Shown here: positions 18,822 through 29,620 of the stretch, one piece after another
Layout: the number at the start of each line of letters is the position of its first letter
Numbering within the stretch: position 1 is the stretch's first letter
From: Mesostigma viride
Lineage: Eukaryota; Streptophyta; Mesostigmatophyceae; Mesostigmatales; Mesostigmataceae
Reading direction: 5' to 3'
Length of the DNA: 64,000 nucleotides
NCBI GenBank assembly: GCA_009746045.1
Contig: RPFO01000027.1
Coordinates: 4,583,177 to 4,647,176, forward strand
Notes under the pieces: generated by a model
What the model was told of the DNA's origin: nothing
Databases searched by the model: none
What the model saw: only the letters and a program-made list of their open reading frames with translations
Translations under genes and position numbers: made by a program

Positions 18822-20352
18822 CCATCCATCCATCCATCCATCCATCCATCCATCCATCCATCCATCCATCCATCCATCCATCCATCCATCCCTCCCTCCC
18901 TCCCTCCCTCCCTCCCTCCCTCCCTCCCTCCTCTCCCTCCCTCCCTCCTCCCTCCCTCCCTCCCTCCCTCCCTCCCTCCCTCCCTCCCTCCCTCCCTCCC
19001 TCCCTCCCTCCCCTCCCTCCCTCCCTCCTCCCTCCCTCCTCCCTCCCTCCTCCCTCCCTCCCTCCCTCCCTCCCTCCCTCCCTCCTCCCTCCCTCCCTCC
19101 CTCCCTCCCTCCCTCCCTCCCTCCCTCCCTCCCTCCCTCCCTCCCTCCCTCCTCCCTCCCTCCCTCCCTCCCTCCCTCCCTCCTCCCCCTCCCTCCTCCC
19201 TCCCTCCTCCCTCCCTCCCTCCCTCCTCCCTCCCTCCCTCCCTCCCTCCCTCCCTCCCTCCCTCCCTCCCTCCCTCCCTCCTCCCTCCCTCCCTCCCTCC
19301 CTCCCTCCCTCCCTCCCTCCCTCCTCCCTCCCTCCCTCCCTCCCTCCTCCCTCCCTCCCTCCCTCCCTCCCTCCCTCCCTCCCTCCCTCCCTCCCTCCCT
19401 CCTCCCTCCCTCCCTCCCTCCCTCCCTCCCTCCCTCCTCCCTCCCTCCCTCCCTCCCTCCCTCCCTCCCTCCCTCCTCCCTCCCTCCCTCCCTCCCTCCC
19501 TCCCTCCCTCCCTCCCTCCCTCCCTCCCTCCCTCCTCCCTCCCTCCCTCCTCCCTCCTCCCTCCCTCCCTCCCTCCCTCCCTCCCTCCTCCTCCCTCCCT
19601 CCCTCCCTCCCTCCCTCCCTCCCTCCCTCCCTCCCTCCCTCCCTCCTCCCTCCCTCCCTCCCTCCCTCCTCCCTCCCTCCCTCCCTCCCTCCCTCCCCTC
19701 CCTCCCTCCCTCCCTCCCTCCCTCCCTCCCTCCCTCCCTCCCTCCTCCCTCCCTCCTCCCTCCCTCCTCCCTCCCTCCCTCCTCCCTCCCTCCCTCCCTC
19801 CCTCCTCCCTCCCTCCCCCCTCCCTCCCTCCTCCCTCCCTCCCTCCCTCCCTCCCTCCCTCCTCCCTCCCTCTCCCTCCCTCCCTCCCTCCCTCCCCCTC
19901 CCTCCCTCCTCCCTCCCTCCTCCTCCTCCCTCCCTCCCTCCCTCCCTCCCTCCCTCCCTCCCTCCTCCTCCCCCTCCCTCCCTCCCTCCTCCCTCCTCCC
20001 TCCCTCCTCCCTCCCTCCTCCCTCCCTCCCTCCCTCCTCCCTCCCTCCCTCCCTCCCTCCCTCCCTCCTCTCCCTCCCTCCTCCCTCCCTCCCTCCCTCC
20101 CTCCCTCCCTCCTCCCCCCCCTCCCTCCCCCCTCCCTCCCTCCCTCCCTCCTCCTCCTCCTCCCTCCCTCCCTCCCTCCCTCCTCCCCCTCCCTCCCTCC
20201 CTCCCTCCCTCCCTCCCTCCCTCCTCCCTCCTCCCTCCCTCCCTCCCTCCCCCTCCTCCCTCCCTCCCTCCCTCCCTCCCTCCCTCCCTCCCTCCCTCCC
20301 TCCCTCCCTCCCTCCCTCCCTCCCTCCTCCCTCCCTCCATCCATCCATCCAT
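18822..20352. repeat. 1.5-kb (TCCA)n-(TCCC)n polypyrimidine tract
   Basis: (TCCA)n at 18822-18890, then about 1.44 kb of TCCC with scattered TCC interruptions, closing with CCATCCATCCATCCAT at 20337-20352. The minus strand is open in all three frames (over 500 codons each), which is an artefact of the four-base period. Confidence 0.98.
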
Positions 20353-20566
20353 GATGAAATTTGGTCGGGTAAATTGCAATAGACTCGCCTTTTGATGACG
20401 AACACGCCGATCTAATTTTTGGCAGCCATCGCCCAGGATTTCGCAAGTTATCGCCAGCGGCCTGCCCAGCAGATCTCGCTATTTTTCTGCACATTATGGC
20501 GGCACCACGCACGTGATCAGTGTGCCTGCGCCCCCTGCCCTCGTCTAGGTGCTATTAAACGTAGCT

Positions 20567-21615
20567 ATGGAGGTCCCCGCATCGTCTTCAGCTCTTGCCG
20601 CCGATTCTATTGATGCCCAGATTGCTGCAAACAAAATCGCCCACGACATTGTCGTCGCCAAGAACGCCGCTAACAAGCGATCCAAGACTTCGGAAGCAAC
20701 TCCGATAGCTGCTGAAACCTCCTTGCCGGACGCCATTTCTTCCTCATTCTACATGCCAGGCCAGCGTTTGAGCCTGGCAGACATCGATACCTTACTCGCC
20801 TACAATGACGCCGCTGTGACAAGCGTGCTGAAGCTCCGCAACGACAACGACGCCCGATTCGCCACCCTAAGAGCGGCCAGGTTATGGAGGCTGCTTCGGA
20901 TGAATGGCCTCATTGGGATGAGCGCCAGCGTCGGCTTGCCTGTCTTATTTCGTGCTGCCCTGAACTTGTCGAGCTGCCGGCGACGACCATCGCCAGGCCA
21001 GCCCCCGCGACCGATGTTAACGTGCAGCTGCAGGACGTCGCACAGTCTTTTACGACCGTGCAGGGCGACATTAAGGTCCTGACGGAGGCGTCTGCAGCTG
21101 CGACGGCACAATTGCTGGAGCTGAAGAAAGCCATGGCAGCCCCCGCCAAAACTACCACGTTTGCCGACGTCACCGGCAAGCAGTTGACCACCATCGTTCA
21201 ACAGGCGGCCAAGTCTGCAGCTACCGCTGCGGTCACCCAGAACGCAGTGCAGCAACGCCAGCGCAATATGGTAATCAAAGGCTTCCAGACAGGCGCGGCA
21301 GCACATGAGACAGCACACTCACTTGCCGAGGAGCTGCGCGGCCCAGCGTTTCTGGGGAAGATGCAGCTCCAGAACCGTGTTGTCATTGAACGAGCCATTC
21401 GGCTGCCAGGCCCTCCGGGCCTGGTCGTCGTCACCATGGCCTCCATGCACGACAAACGCCTCGTGCTGGGAGCACGTCGTCTGCTCCAGCCCGGCGACTT
21501 CAGCCTCGACGAGGACTACACGCCGGCTCAACTGAAGGCGAGGAGCGCGGTGTGGAACAGCACCATCGTCCAGGAGACTAAGCAATTCGAGACCCCGGGT
21601 AAGCGCATTAATTAA
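20567..21615 (+). pseudogene. L1-type ORF1 protein, copy 1 (frameshifted)
   Basis: Same gene as at 24145-25194, but CCCC reads CCC at 20853-20855. This breaks the frame after LKLRNDNDA; the rest stays open in another frame (20884-21615). Because the two copies otherwise agree almost perfectly, a sequencing or assembly error is as likely as a true mutation. Confidence 0.85.
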
Positions 21616-21754
21616 TAATTTACGTTAAGCGCAGGCTTTCGACCTTCGTTGTTCCATTTCAACACCCAACAACATCATCTTGTGTAACTTAGGGTCTTGG
21701 GGGCAGTGCAGCTTGTCTGGACGATCGATCATGCAGACAAGCACACGTGACCCT

Positions 21755-21905
21755 GACCGAAATGATTACCAAAAAAGGACAAATGTTACCGATTTTTACC
21801 GATGATTACACATGATTACACATGATTACACGTACATGATTACCAAAAAAGGACAAATGATTACCGATTTTTACCGATGATTACACATGATTACATATGA
21901 TTACA
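21755..21905. repeat. ATGATTAC short tandem repeats
   Basis: ATGATTACACATGATTACAC and CAAATGATTACCGATTTTTACC units. The second copy lies at 25338-25486. Confidence 0.9.
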
Positions 21906-21906
21906 C

Positions 21907-22550
21907 CCCCGTATTACATAGGAAGGTGTGACTATGTACTCCACCCTATGTACTCCAAGAGTACATAGGGTGGCACACTATGTACTCCAAGAGTACATAG
22001 TCCGGAGTACATATGATCCGGGATTTCCGAATAGGGGACTGCCGACGCGGTGAGACACGCCCGTATTACATACATAGGAAGGAGTGACTATGTACTCCAC
22101 ACTATGTACTCCAAGAGTACATAGGGTGGCACACTATGTACTCCAAGAGTACATAGTCCGGAGTACATATGATCCGGGATTTCCGAATAGGGGACTGCCG
22201 ACGCGGTGAGACACGCCCGTATTACATAGGAAGGAGTGACTATGTACTCCACACTATGTACTCCAAGAGTACATAGGGTGGCACACTATGTACTCCAAGA
22301 GTACATAGTCCGGAGTACATATGATCCGGGATTTCCGAATAGGGGACTGCCGACGCGGTGAGACACGCCCGTATTACATAGGAAGGAGTGACTATGTACT
22401 CCACACTATGTACTCCAAGAGTACATAGGGTGGCACACTATGTACTCCAAGAGTACATAGTGTGGAGTACATATGATCCGGGATTTCCGAATAGGGGACT
22501 GCCGAACTCGAGGCCCCCAGAGTACATAGGCTGACTATGTACTCGAGTCA
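21907..22550. repeat. Hairpin satellite, four units of 152-157 bp, copy 1
   Basis: Units start CCCGTATTACATAGG at 21907, 22059, 22216 and 22368. Each holds two 23-nt inverted repeats (CTATGTACTC-CAA-GAGTACATAG), extra GGAGTACATA half-sites and a GATCCGGGATTTCCGAATAG block. Confidence 0.95.
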
Positions 22551-23514
22551 CGACGCAGTGAGATACGCCAAGCCGCCCGAAGCAGATCTCTGCATGCGCC
22601 ACGTGTAACGAGGGTTCTGCTTGCGAATTCGAATTGCGATGAGCCGTTGCAGACGCGCCGCCTAGATGTTTGAATTTCATCAACGAGCCTTGAACGAGCT
22701 GGTAAAGTTTGCCTGCCCTTGCATCACCTTGCGCTGGCTATGCCGATTGCAGTCCAGCCGACTGATAGTGGTGAAAGAATAAGCGCCCCCCTAAACCCGC
22801 ATGCTCACGATGCTTGAAGAAAAAAAAGCAAAAGGCGCACTAGGATGCATGACAAGCCCTTTTGGAGCCCCAGTTTAGCATCATTCGGTCATCCGTTTCC
22901 AGCCATCGGCAGCGCCAACTCCGATACAGCTTACTATGGCGTAGTCGGTAGCCAGCTACACGCTTTTCTTGCCTTTGTTACTACATGCAAACTTCAATTC
23001 TTTACATCGTGCGCCTGCGGCATATTTAAGAAAGCGGCTGCAAGCGCACCTTGCTGAGCCAGGTACACAATGTCTTCAGTCAGCGACCGCGTATGCATGC
23101 CACGTTTAGTCGCATCGAGTCGCGTAGACAATGCGTTCCGGATTAAATTGTTCACCGTTCAATTGCTCAGCGCTGCCTGAATGCAGCGCGCTTTATTACT
23201 GATTCTGTCCTCTTTGCATGCATTGCAGTCGATTGTATGTTATTTTCACGTTGTCCATCTTTCCACTCGCTTTCATTGTTTACCAGATACCAAAAGTCTC
23301 CCACGAGGTAGGCGACACTTCAATCTCGCTTATTTTACACCTGGCACACCTGGGCTTCTCTGTATGTGCCGATGCCCTTCGTAAGTTGTTGAACGTTTTT
23401 GCCCTCCATGGTTGCCAATTTTACTAGGAGTTCTTAGGAGCTCTCTCTCCATTGACTTCTCTGTCTCTTTTGCTTTGGCCATGCCATGTTAGTGTAATGT
23501 CTTCCTTGCTGCCA
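22551..23514. other. No gene recognised
   Basis: A unique-looking stretch within the duplication. It has short open frames of no recognisable family, disrupted by indels relative to 26131-27100. Confidence 0.5.
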
Positions 23515-23876
23515 TGCTAGCGGGCCCACGTGCTTGTTCCTTGTCAAAGTAGGGAGGCTCGCGGGGTAGGTGGCTGGTCATGCTTGTACCTTATCAAGGG
23601 AGGGGCCCACGTAGGGTAGGTGGGTGGGCATGCGTGTACCTTGTCAAGGGAGGGATTCACGTATGGTAGGTGGGTGCACGAGCTTGGTCCTTGTCAAGAG
23701 GCACATACGTAGGGTAGGTGAGTGCACGTGCTTGTTCCTGGTCAGGGGAGGCATGGATGTGGGGTAGGCATGTGCACGTGCTTATTCCTTGTCAAGGGAG
23801 GGACGCACGTAGTGTAGGTGAGTTCATGTGCTTGTTCCTTGTCAAAGGAGGGGTGCACACAGGGTGGGTGGGTGCA
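23515..23876 (+). repeat. 50-bp minisatellite, copy 1 (cut by gap)
   Basis: Units around GTGCTTGTTCCTTGTCAAGG with GGGTAGGTGGGTGCAC spacers. The sequence runs into N at 23877. Confidence 0.93.
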
Positions 23877-24000
23877 NNNNNNNNNNNNNNNNNNNNNNNN
23901 NNNNNNNNNNNNNNNNNNNNNNNNNNNNNNNNNNNNNNNNNNNNNNNNNNNNNNNNNNNNNNNNNNNNNNNNNNNNNNNNNNNNNNNNNNNNNNNNNNNN
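23877..24000. other. Assembly gap (124 N)
   Basis: A run of N separating the two near-identical 3.46-kb copies. Any open frame drawn across it is meaningless. Confidence 1.
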
Positions 24001-24144
24001 GCAGCCATCGCCCAGGATTTCGCAAGTTATCGCCAGCGGCCTGCCAGCAGATCTCGCTATTTTTCTGCACATTATGGCGGCACCACGCACGTGATCAGTG
24101 TGCCTGCGCCCCCTGCCCTCGTCTTGGTGCTATTAAACGTAGCT

Positions 24145-25194
24145 ATGGAGGTCCCCGCATCGTCTTCAGCTCTTGCCGCCGATTCTATTGATGCCCAGAT
24201 TGCTGCAAACAAAATCGCCCACGACATTGTCGTCGCCAAGAACGCCGCTAACAAGCGATCCAAGACTTCGGAAGCAACTCCGATAGCTGCTGAAACCTCC
24301 TTGCCGGACGCCATTTCTTCCTCATTCTACATGCCAGGCCAGCGTTTGAGCCTGGCAGACATCGATACCTTACTCGCCTACAATGACGCCGCTGTGACAA
24401 GCGTGCTGAAGCTCCGCAACGACAACGACGCCCCGATTCGCCACCCTAAGAGCGGCCAGGTTATGGAGGCTGCTTCGGATGAATGGCCTCATTGGGATGA
24501 GCGCCAGCGTCGGCTTGCCTGTCTTATTTCGTGCTGCCCTGAACTTGTCGAGCTGCCGGCGACGACCATCGCCAGGCCAGCCCCCGCGACCGATGTTAAC
24601 GTGCAGCTGCAGGACGTCGCACAGTCTTTTACGACCGTGCAGGGCGACATTAAGGTCCTGACGGAGGCGTCTGCAGCTGCGACGGCACAATTGCTGGAGC
24701 TGAAGAAAGCCATGGCAGCCCCCGCCAAAACTACCACGTTTGCCGACGTCACCGGCAAGCAGTTGACCACCATCGTTCAACAGGCGGCCAAGTCTGCAGC
24801 TACCGCTGCGGTCACCCAGAACGCAGTGCAGCAACGCCAGCGCAATATGGTAATCAAAGGCTTCCAGACAGGCGCGGCAGCACATGAGACAGCACACTCA
24901 CTTGCCGAGGAGCTGCGCGGCCCAGCGTTTCTGGGGAAGATGCAGCTCCAGAACCGTGTTGTCATTGAACGAGCCATTCGGCTGCCAGGCCCTCCGGGCC
25001 TGGTCGTCGTCACCATGGCCTCCATGCACGACAAACGCCTCGTGCTGGGAGCACGTCGTCTGCTCCAGCCCGGCGACTTCAGCCTCGACGAGGACTACAC
25101 GCCGGCTCAACTGAAGGCGAGGAGCGCGGTGTGGAACAGCACCATCGTCCAGGAGACTAAGCAATTCGAGACCCCGGGTAAGCGCATTAATTAA
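24145..25194 (+). CDS. L1-type ORF1 RNA-binding protein, copy 2 (intact)
   Basis: 349 residues from ATG 24145, the first Met after the upstream shared sequence. The N-terminal third is Ala/Ser-rich. Residues of about 145-215 are Ala/Gln/Thr-rich and helical with heptad character (VQLQDVAQSFTTVQGDIKVL, KQLTTIVQQAAKSAATAAV), as in ORF1p coiled coils. Residues of about 235-315 form an RRM-like region: RQRNMVIKGFQTG, then VIERAIRLPGPPGLVVVTMA and DKRLVLGARRLL. A shortened C-terminal domain follows: FSLDEDYTPAQLKARSAVWN. It is the same family as the ORF1 at 1934-3322 (FSxDxDxTPAQ block and RRM order) but very diverged. It ends in AATTAATTAATAA, so the stop lies in a TTAA stretch. No ORF2 follows. 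Confidence 0.8.
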   Translation: MEVPASSSALAADSIDAQIAANKIAHDIVVAKNAANKRSKTSEATPIAAETSLPDAISSSFYMPGQRLSLADIDTLLAYNDAAVTSVLKLRNDNDAPIRHPKSGQVMEAASDEWPHWDERQRRLACLISCCPELVELPATTIARPAPATDVNVQLQDVAQSFTTVQGDIKVLTEASAAATAQLLELKKAMAAPAKTTTFADVTGKQLTTIVQQAAKSAATAAVTQNAVQQRQRNMVIKGFQTGAAAHETAHSLAEELRGPAFLGKMQLQNRVVIERAIRLPGPPGLVVVTMASMHDKRLVLGARRLLQPGDFSLDEDYTPAQLKARSAVWNSTIVQETKQFETPGKRIN

Positions 25195-25337
25195 TAATTT
25201 ACGTTAAGCGCAGGCTTTCGACCTTCGTTGTTCCATTTCAACACCCAACAACATCATCTTGTGTAACTTAGGGTCTTGGGGGCAGTGCAGCTTGTCTGGA
25301 CGATCGATCATGCAGACAAGCACACGTGACCCTGACC

Positions 25338-26130
25338 GAAATGATTACCAAAAAAGGACAAATGATTACCGATTTTTACCGATGATTACACATGATTACA
25401 CATGATTACACGTACATGATTACCAAAAAAGGACAAATGATTACCGATTTTTACCGATGATTACACATGATTACATATGATTACACCCCCGTATTACATA
25501 GGAAGGTGTGACTATGTACTCCACCCTATGTACTCCAAGAGTACATAGGGTGGCACACTATGTACTCCAAGAGTACATAGTCCGGAGTACATATGATCCG
25601 GGATTTCCGAATAGGGGACTGCCGACGCGGTGAGACACGCCCGTATTACATACATAGGAAGGAGTGACTATGTACTCCACACTATGTACTCCAAGAGTAC
25701 ATAGGGTGGCACACTATGTACTCCAAGAGTACATAGTCCGGAGTACATATGATCCGGGATTTCCGAATAGGGGACTGCCGACGCGGTGAGACACGCCCGT
25801 ATTACATAGGAAGGAGTGACTATGTACTCCACACTATGTACTCCAAGAGTACATAGGGTGGCACACTATGTACTCCAAGAGTACATAGTCCGGAGTACAT
25901 ATGATCCGGGATTTCCGAATAGGGGACTGCCGACGCGGTGAGACACGCCCGTATTACATAGGAAGGAGTGACTATGTACTCCACACTATGTACTCCAAGA
26001 GTACATAGGGTGGCACACTATGTACTCCAAGAGTACATAGTGTGGAGTACATATGATCCGGGATTTCCGAATAGGGGACTGCCGAACTCGAGGCCCCCAG
26101 AGTACATAGGCTGACTATGTACTCGAGTCA
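25338..26130. repeat. ATGATTAC repeats and hairpin satellite, copy 2
   Basis: The same layout as 21755-22550, four satellite units from about 25487, each with two CTATGTACTC hairpins. Confidence 0.95.
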
Positions 26131-27105
26131 CGACGCAGTGAGATACGCCAAGCCGCCCGAAGCAGATCTCTGCATGCGCCACGTGTAACGAGGGTTCTGC
26201 TTGCGAATTCGAATTGCGATGAGCCGTTGCAGACGCGCGCGCCTAGATGTTTGAATTTCATCAACGAGCCTTGAACGAGCTGGTAAAGTTTGCCTGCCCT
26301 TGCATCACCTTGCGCTGGCTATGCCGATTGCAGTCCAGCCGACTGATAGTGGTGAAAGAATAAGCGCCCCCCTAAACCCGCATGCTCACGATGCTTGAAG
26401 AAAAAAAAGCAAAAGGCGCACTAGGATGCATGACAAGCCCTTTTGGAGCCCCAGTTTAGCATCATTCGGTCATCCGTTTCCAGCCATCGGCAGCGCCAAC
26501 TCCGATACAGCTTACTATGGCGTAGTCGGTAGCCAGCTACACCGCTTTTCTTGCCTTTGTTACTACATGCAAACTTCAATTCTTTACATCGTGCGCCTGC
26601 GGCATATTTAAGAAAGCGGCTGCAAGCGCACCTTGCTGAGCCAGGTACACAATGTCTTCAGTCAGCGACCGCGTATGCATGCCACGTTTAGTCGCATCGA
26701 GTCGCGTAGACAATGCGTTCCGGATTAAATTGTTCACCGTTCAATTGCTCAGCGCTGCCTGAATGCAGCGCGCTTTATTACTGATTCTGTCCTCTTTGCA
26801 TGCATTGCAGTCGATTGTATGTTATTTTCACGTTGTCCATCTTTCCACTCGCTTTCATTGTTTACCAGATACCAAAAGTCTCCCACGAGGTAGGCGACAC
26901 TTCAATCTCGCTTATTTTACACCTGGCACACCTGGGCTTCTCTGTATGTGCCGATGCCCTTCGTAAGTTGTTTGAACGTTTTTTGCCCTCCATGGTTTCC
27001 AATTTTACTAGTAGTTCTTAGGAGCTCTCTCTCCATTGACTTCTCTGTCTCTTTTGCTTTGGCCATGCCATGTTAGTGTAATGTCTTCCTTGCTGCCATG
27101 CTAGC
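26131..27105. other. No gene recognised
   Basis: Counterpart of 22551-23514. Confidence 0.5.
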
Positions 27106-27109
27106 GGGC

Positions 27110-28370
27110 CACGTGCTTGTTCCTTGTCAAAGTAGGGAGGCTCGCGGGGTAGGTGGCTGGTCATGCTTGTACCTTATCAAGGGAGGGGCCCACGTAGGGT
27201 AGGTGGGTGGGCATGCGTGTACCTTGTCAAGGGAGGGATTCACGTATGGTAGGTGGGTGCACGAGCTTGGTCCTTGTCAAGAGGCACATACGTAGGGTAG
27301 GTGAGTGCACGTGCTTGTTCCTGGTCAGGGGAGGCATGGATGTGGGGTAGGCATGTGCACGTGCTTATTCCTTGTCAAGGGAGGGACGCACGTAGTGTAG
27401 GTGAGTTCATGTGCTTGTTCCTTGTCAAAGGAGGGGTGCACACAGGGTGGGTGGGTGCACGTGCTCGTTCGATTCTTGTCAAGGGAGGGACGCACGTAGT
27501 GTAGGTGAGTTCATGTGCTTGTTCCTTGTCAAAGGAGGGGTGCACATAGGGTGGGTGGGTGCACGTGCTCGTTCCTTGTCAAGGGAGGCATGCATGTGGG
27601 GTAGGCATGTGCACGTGCTTGTTCCATGTCAAGGGAGGGATGCAGGTAGGGTAGGTGGGTGGGCTTGCTTGTTCCTTGTCAAGGGAGGGATGCACGTACG
27701 GTAGATGAGTGCACATGCTTGTTCCTTGTCAAAGGAGGGGGGCATGTGGAGTAGGAATGTGCACATGGTTGTTCCATGTCAAGGGAGGGATGCAGGTAGG
27801 GTAGGTGGGTGGGCATGCTTGTACCTTATCAAGGGAGGGGCGGACATAGGGTTGGTGGGTGCACGTGCTTGTTCGATGTCAAAGGAGGGACGCATGTGGG
27901 GTAGGCATGTGCACATGCTTGTTCCATGTCACAGGAGGGATGCACGTAGGGTAGGTGGGTGCACGTGCTTGTTACTGGTCAGGGAGGCATGGATGTGGGG
28001 TAGGCATGTGCACGTGCCTATTCCTTGTCAAGGGAGGGACGCGCGTAGTGTAGGTGAGTTCATGTGCTTGTTCCTTGTCAAAGGAGGGGTGCACATAGGG
28101 TGGGTGGGTGCACGTGCTCGTTCGATTCTTGTCAAGGGAGGCATGCATGTGGGGTAGGCATGTGCACGTGCTTGTTCCTTGTCAAAGGAGGGGTGCACAT
28201 AGGGTAGGTGGGTGCACGTGCCCGTTCGATTCTTGTCAAGGGAGGCATGCATGTGGGGTGGGGCATGTGCACGTGCTTGTTCCTTGTCAAGGGAGGGACA
28301 CAACAGGGTATGTGGGTGGTTTTGCTGGTTCCTTGCCATGGGAGGGACGTAATAGGGTAGGTGAGTGCAC
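27110..28370 (+). repeat. 50-bp minisatellite, copy 2 (about 25 units)
   Basis: GTTCCTTGTC or GTTCCATGTC recurs every 50 bp (for example 27571, 27621, 27671, 27721, 27771), with GTGCACGTGCTTG and GGGTAGG spacers. Open frames in it (VPCQGRDA..., LVKGGMH...) only reflect the unit. Confidence 0.95.
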
Positions 28371-29089
28371 GCATCATTTTTTTCCTTATTCTCAGCCCAT
28401 CAACTAGAACTTTCAGCTGCCAGTCCTCACTAGTCTACGACCGTAACTGCATTCGGGTTCATGTTAAATACGTTGCGTTTTTCTTGGACGGCATGGAAGA
28501 TGCTGTCATTTTCAAGAGAGGGATGCACGTACGTATTGGTGGTGGTGCACGCATCGTCCCTTTTCTTACTAGTTGCCTGTGTACTAGAAATTTCAACTGC
28601 TATTCCTCGCTACCGTATGGCCGTAACTGCATTCGGGGCATTTCGCGTTTTCTATGAGTGCGTGACAGTTGCTGTCTTACTTGGACAAAGGCGGAATGAA
28701 CTGCAGGCAATCCGGAATGATTAAGACGGGAAGTTGGTCAACTCGCACCAAAAGCGGAGCCGCCATATGGACGGCGGTACCTTTCAAATCAACAAGGGCG
28801 ATTACCCCTGGCCGAGCGGACTTGAGGGTGACAACAGCTTCAAGACGCCACCCTCATCGGCCAAGGTTCTACTGCCGTAACGGCTTAATTTATTACCTAA
28901 GATGTTCCGTGAACTTCATGTGCGTCATCTCCACGATTTCATCATGAAGCCCACGTTGACAACATCGGATGGAAGTGATTCGTGCAATTGATTATTAATG
29001 ACTTCTTAAACATTTGAATGAAATGCCTAATTCAAAAATGCATCTTGAAAAGCACCATATCATGCAAGCCACTCACCATAGCCGGGTCA
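28371..29089. other. No gene; diverged 100-bp duplication
   Basis: 28400-28500 and 28565-28680 are diverged copies (CGACCGTAACTGCATTCGGG against TGGCCGTAACTGCATTCGGG). Nothing else is recognised. Confidence 0.5.
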
Positions 29090-29604
29090 ATGCATTTTAG
29101 AATTCGGGGCCATAACCCGGACAGGCTGCGTTGTAGGCATGGGTTACTAATATTACTGGGGCATAACCGGCCCCGTAACCACCGCAGTAGCCAGGGTCAA
29201 CTACTGGGCCGTAACTACTGCAGGTTACGGGACGGTTGACGGACCCGTAACCAGGCCAGTAGCCAGGCCCGGTTATCAGAACTGGTCCCGTAACCATGCC
29301 GGTAACCCATCCCGGTTCTCAGAACTGGTCCCGTAACCATGCCAGTTTACCGCCCGGTAACTTCTACTTGGGCCGTAACCATGACCGTAACCCAGATAGG
29401 TTACGGCATGGTTACGGCTCCGGTAAAAGTTACCGCCCAGTAAACGTTCCGGTAACTATTACCGCCCGGTAACCATTACCGGCCGGTATTTAGTCTGTTG
29501 CATTCCGGGTTACCGGCCGGTAACCTGGCCGGTAACCTTAAACGTACATGGTTACTGGCCAGTAACCGCCCCGGTAACCTCAACCGGGGCGTTTACGCCC
29601 CGTA
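29090..29604. repeat. Right subterminal GTAACC-motif region
   Basis: Dozens of CCGGTAAC, GGTTAC and CCCGTAACC motifs in both orientations, with local palindromes such as GGTTACCGGCCGGTAACC (29508-29525). It is comparable to 9738-10060 but not alignable base by base. Confidence 0.8.
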
Positions 29605-29620
29605 AAATTAACTCCTAGTG

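Larger units (their letters stand above)
20422..23876 (+). repeat. 3.46-kb duplication, copy 1
   Basis: Nearly identical to 24001-27459, with an offset of about 3,579. The few differences are mostly single-base homopolymer indels. It ends at a run of N. Confidence 0.97.
24001..27459 (+). repeat. 3.46-kb duplication, copy 2
   Basis: Starts GCAGCCATCGCCCAGGAT, as at 20422. It keeps the ORF1 frame intact and continues through the minisatellite beyond the point where copy 1 meets the gap. Confidence 0.97.
9722..29620. mobile_element. Candidate giant CACTA-like element
   Basis: The left end CACTAGGAGTTAATTT (9722-9737) is the exact inverse of the right end (29605-29620). TC lies on both outer sides (9720-9721, 29621-29622). 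Both subterminal regions (about 9738-10060 and 29090-29604) are dense in GGTTAC/GTAACC motifs in both orientations, as expected of CACTA/EnSpm ends. The interior holds duplicated repeats, LINE pieces and a gap, but no transposase I can recognise, so it would be non-autonomous. Two unrelated end fragments are the alternative. Confidence 0.45.

Noticed and set aside
18804-20512. Three overlapping minus-strand ORFs of 520-570 codons rich in Gly/Arg/Glu
   Set aside because: They are produced by the stop-free four-base (GGGA)n period in all three frames and are not genes.
21907-22550. CRISPR array
   Set aside because: The hairpin units repeat in full, including the would-be spacers, and the setting is a eukaryotic repeat region.
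23718-24191. ORFs reading across the N run
   Set aside because: The unknown bases carry no coding information. The real ORF1 start in copy 2 is 24145.
27301-28157. Minisatellite ORFs with VPCQGRDA and LVKGG repeats
   Set aside because: The 50-bp unit is not a multiple of three and the frames rotate; no sign of selection.
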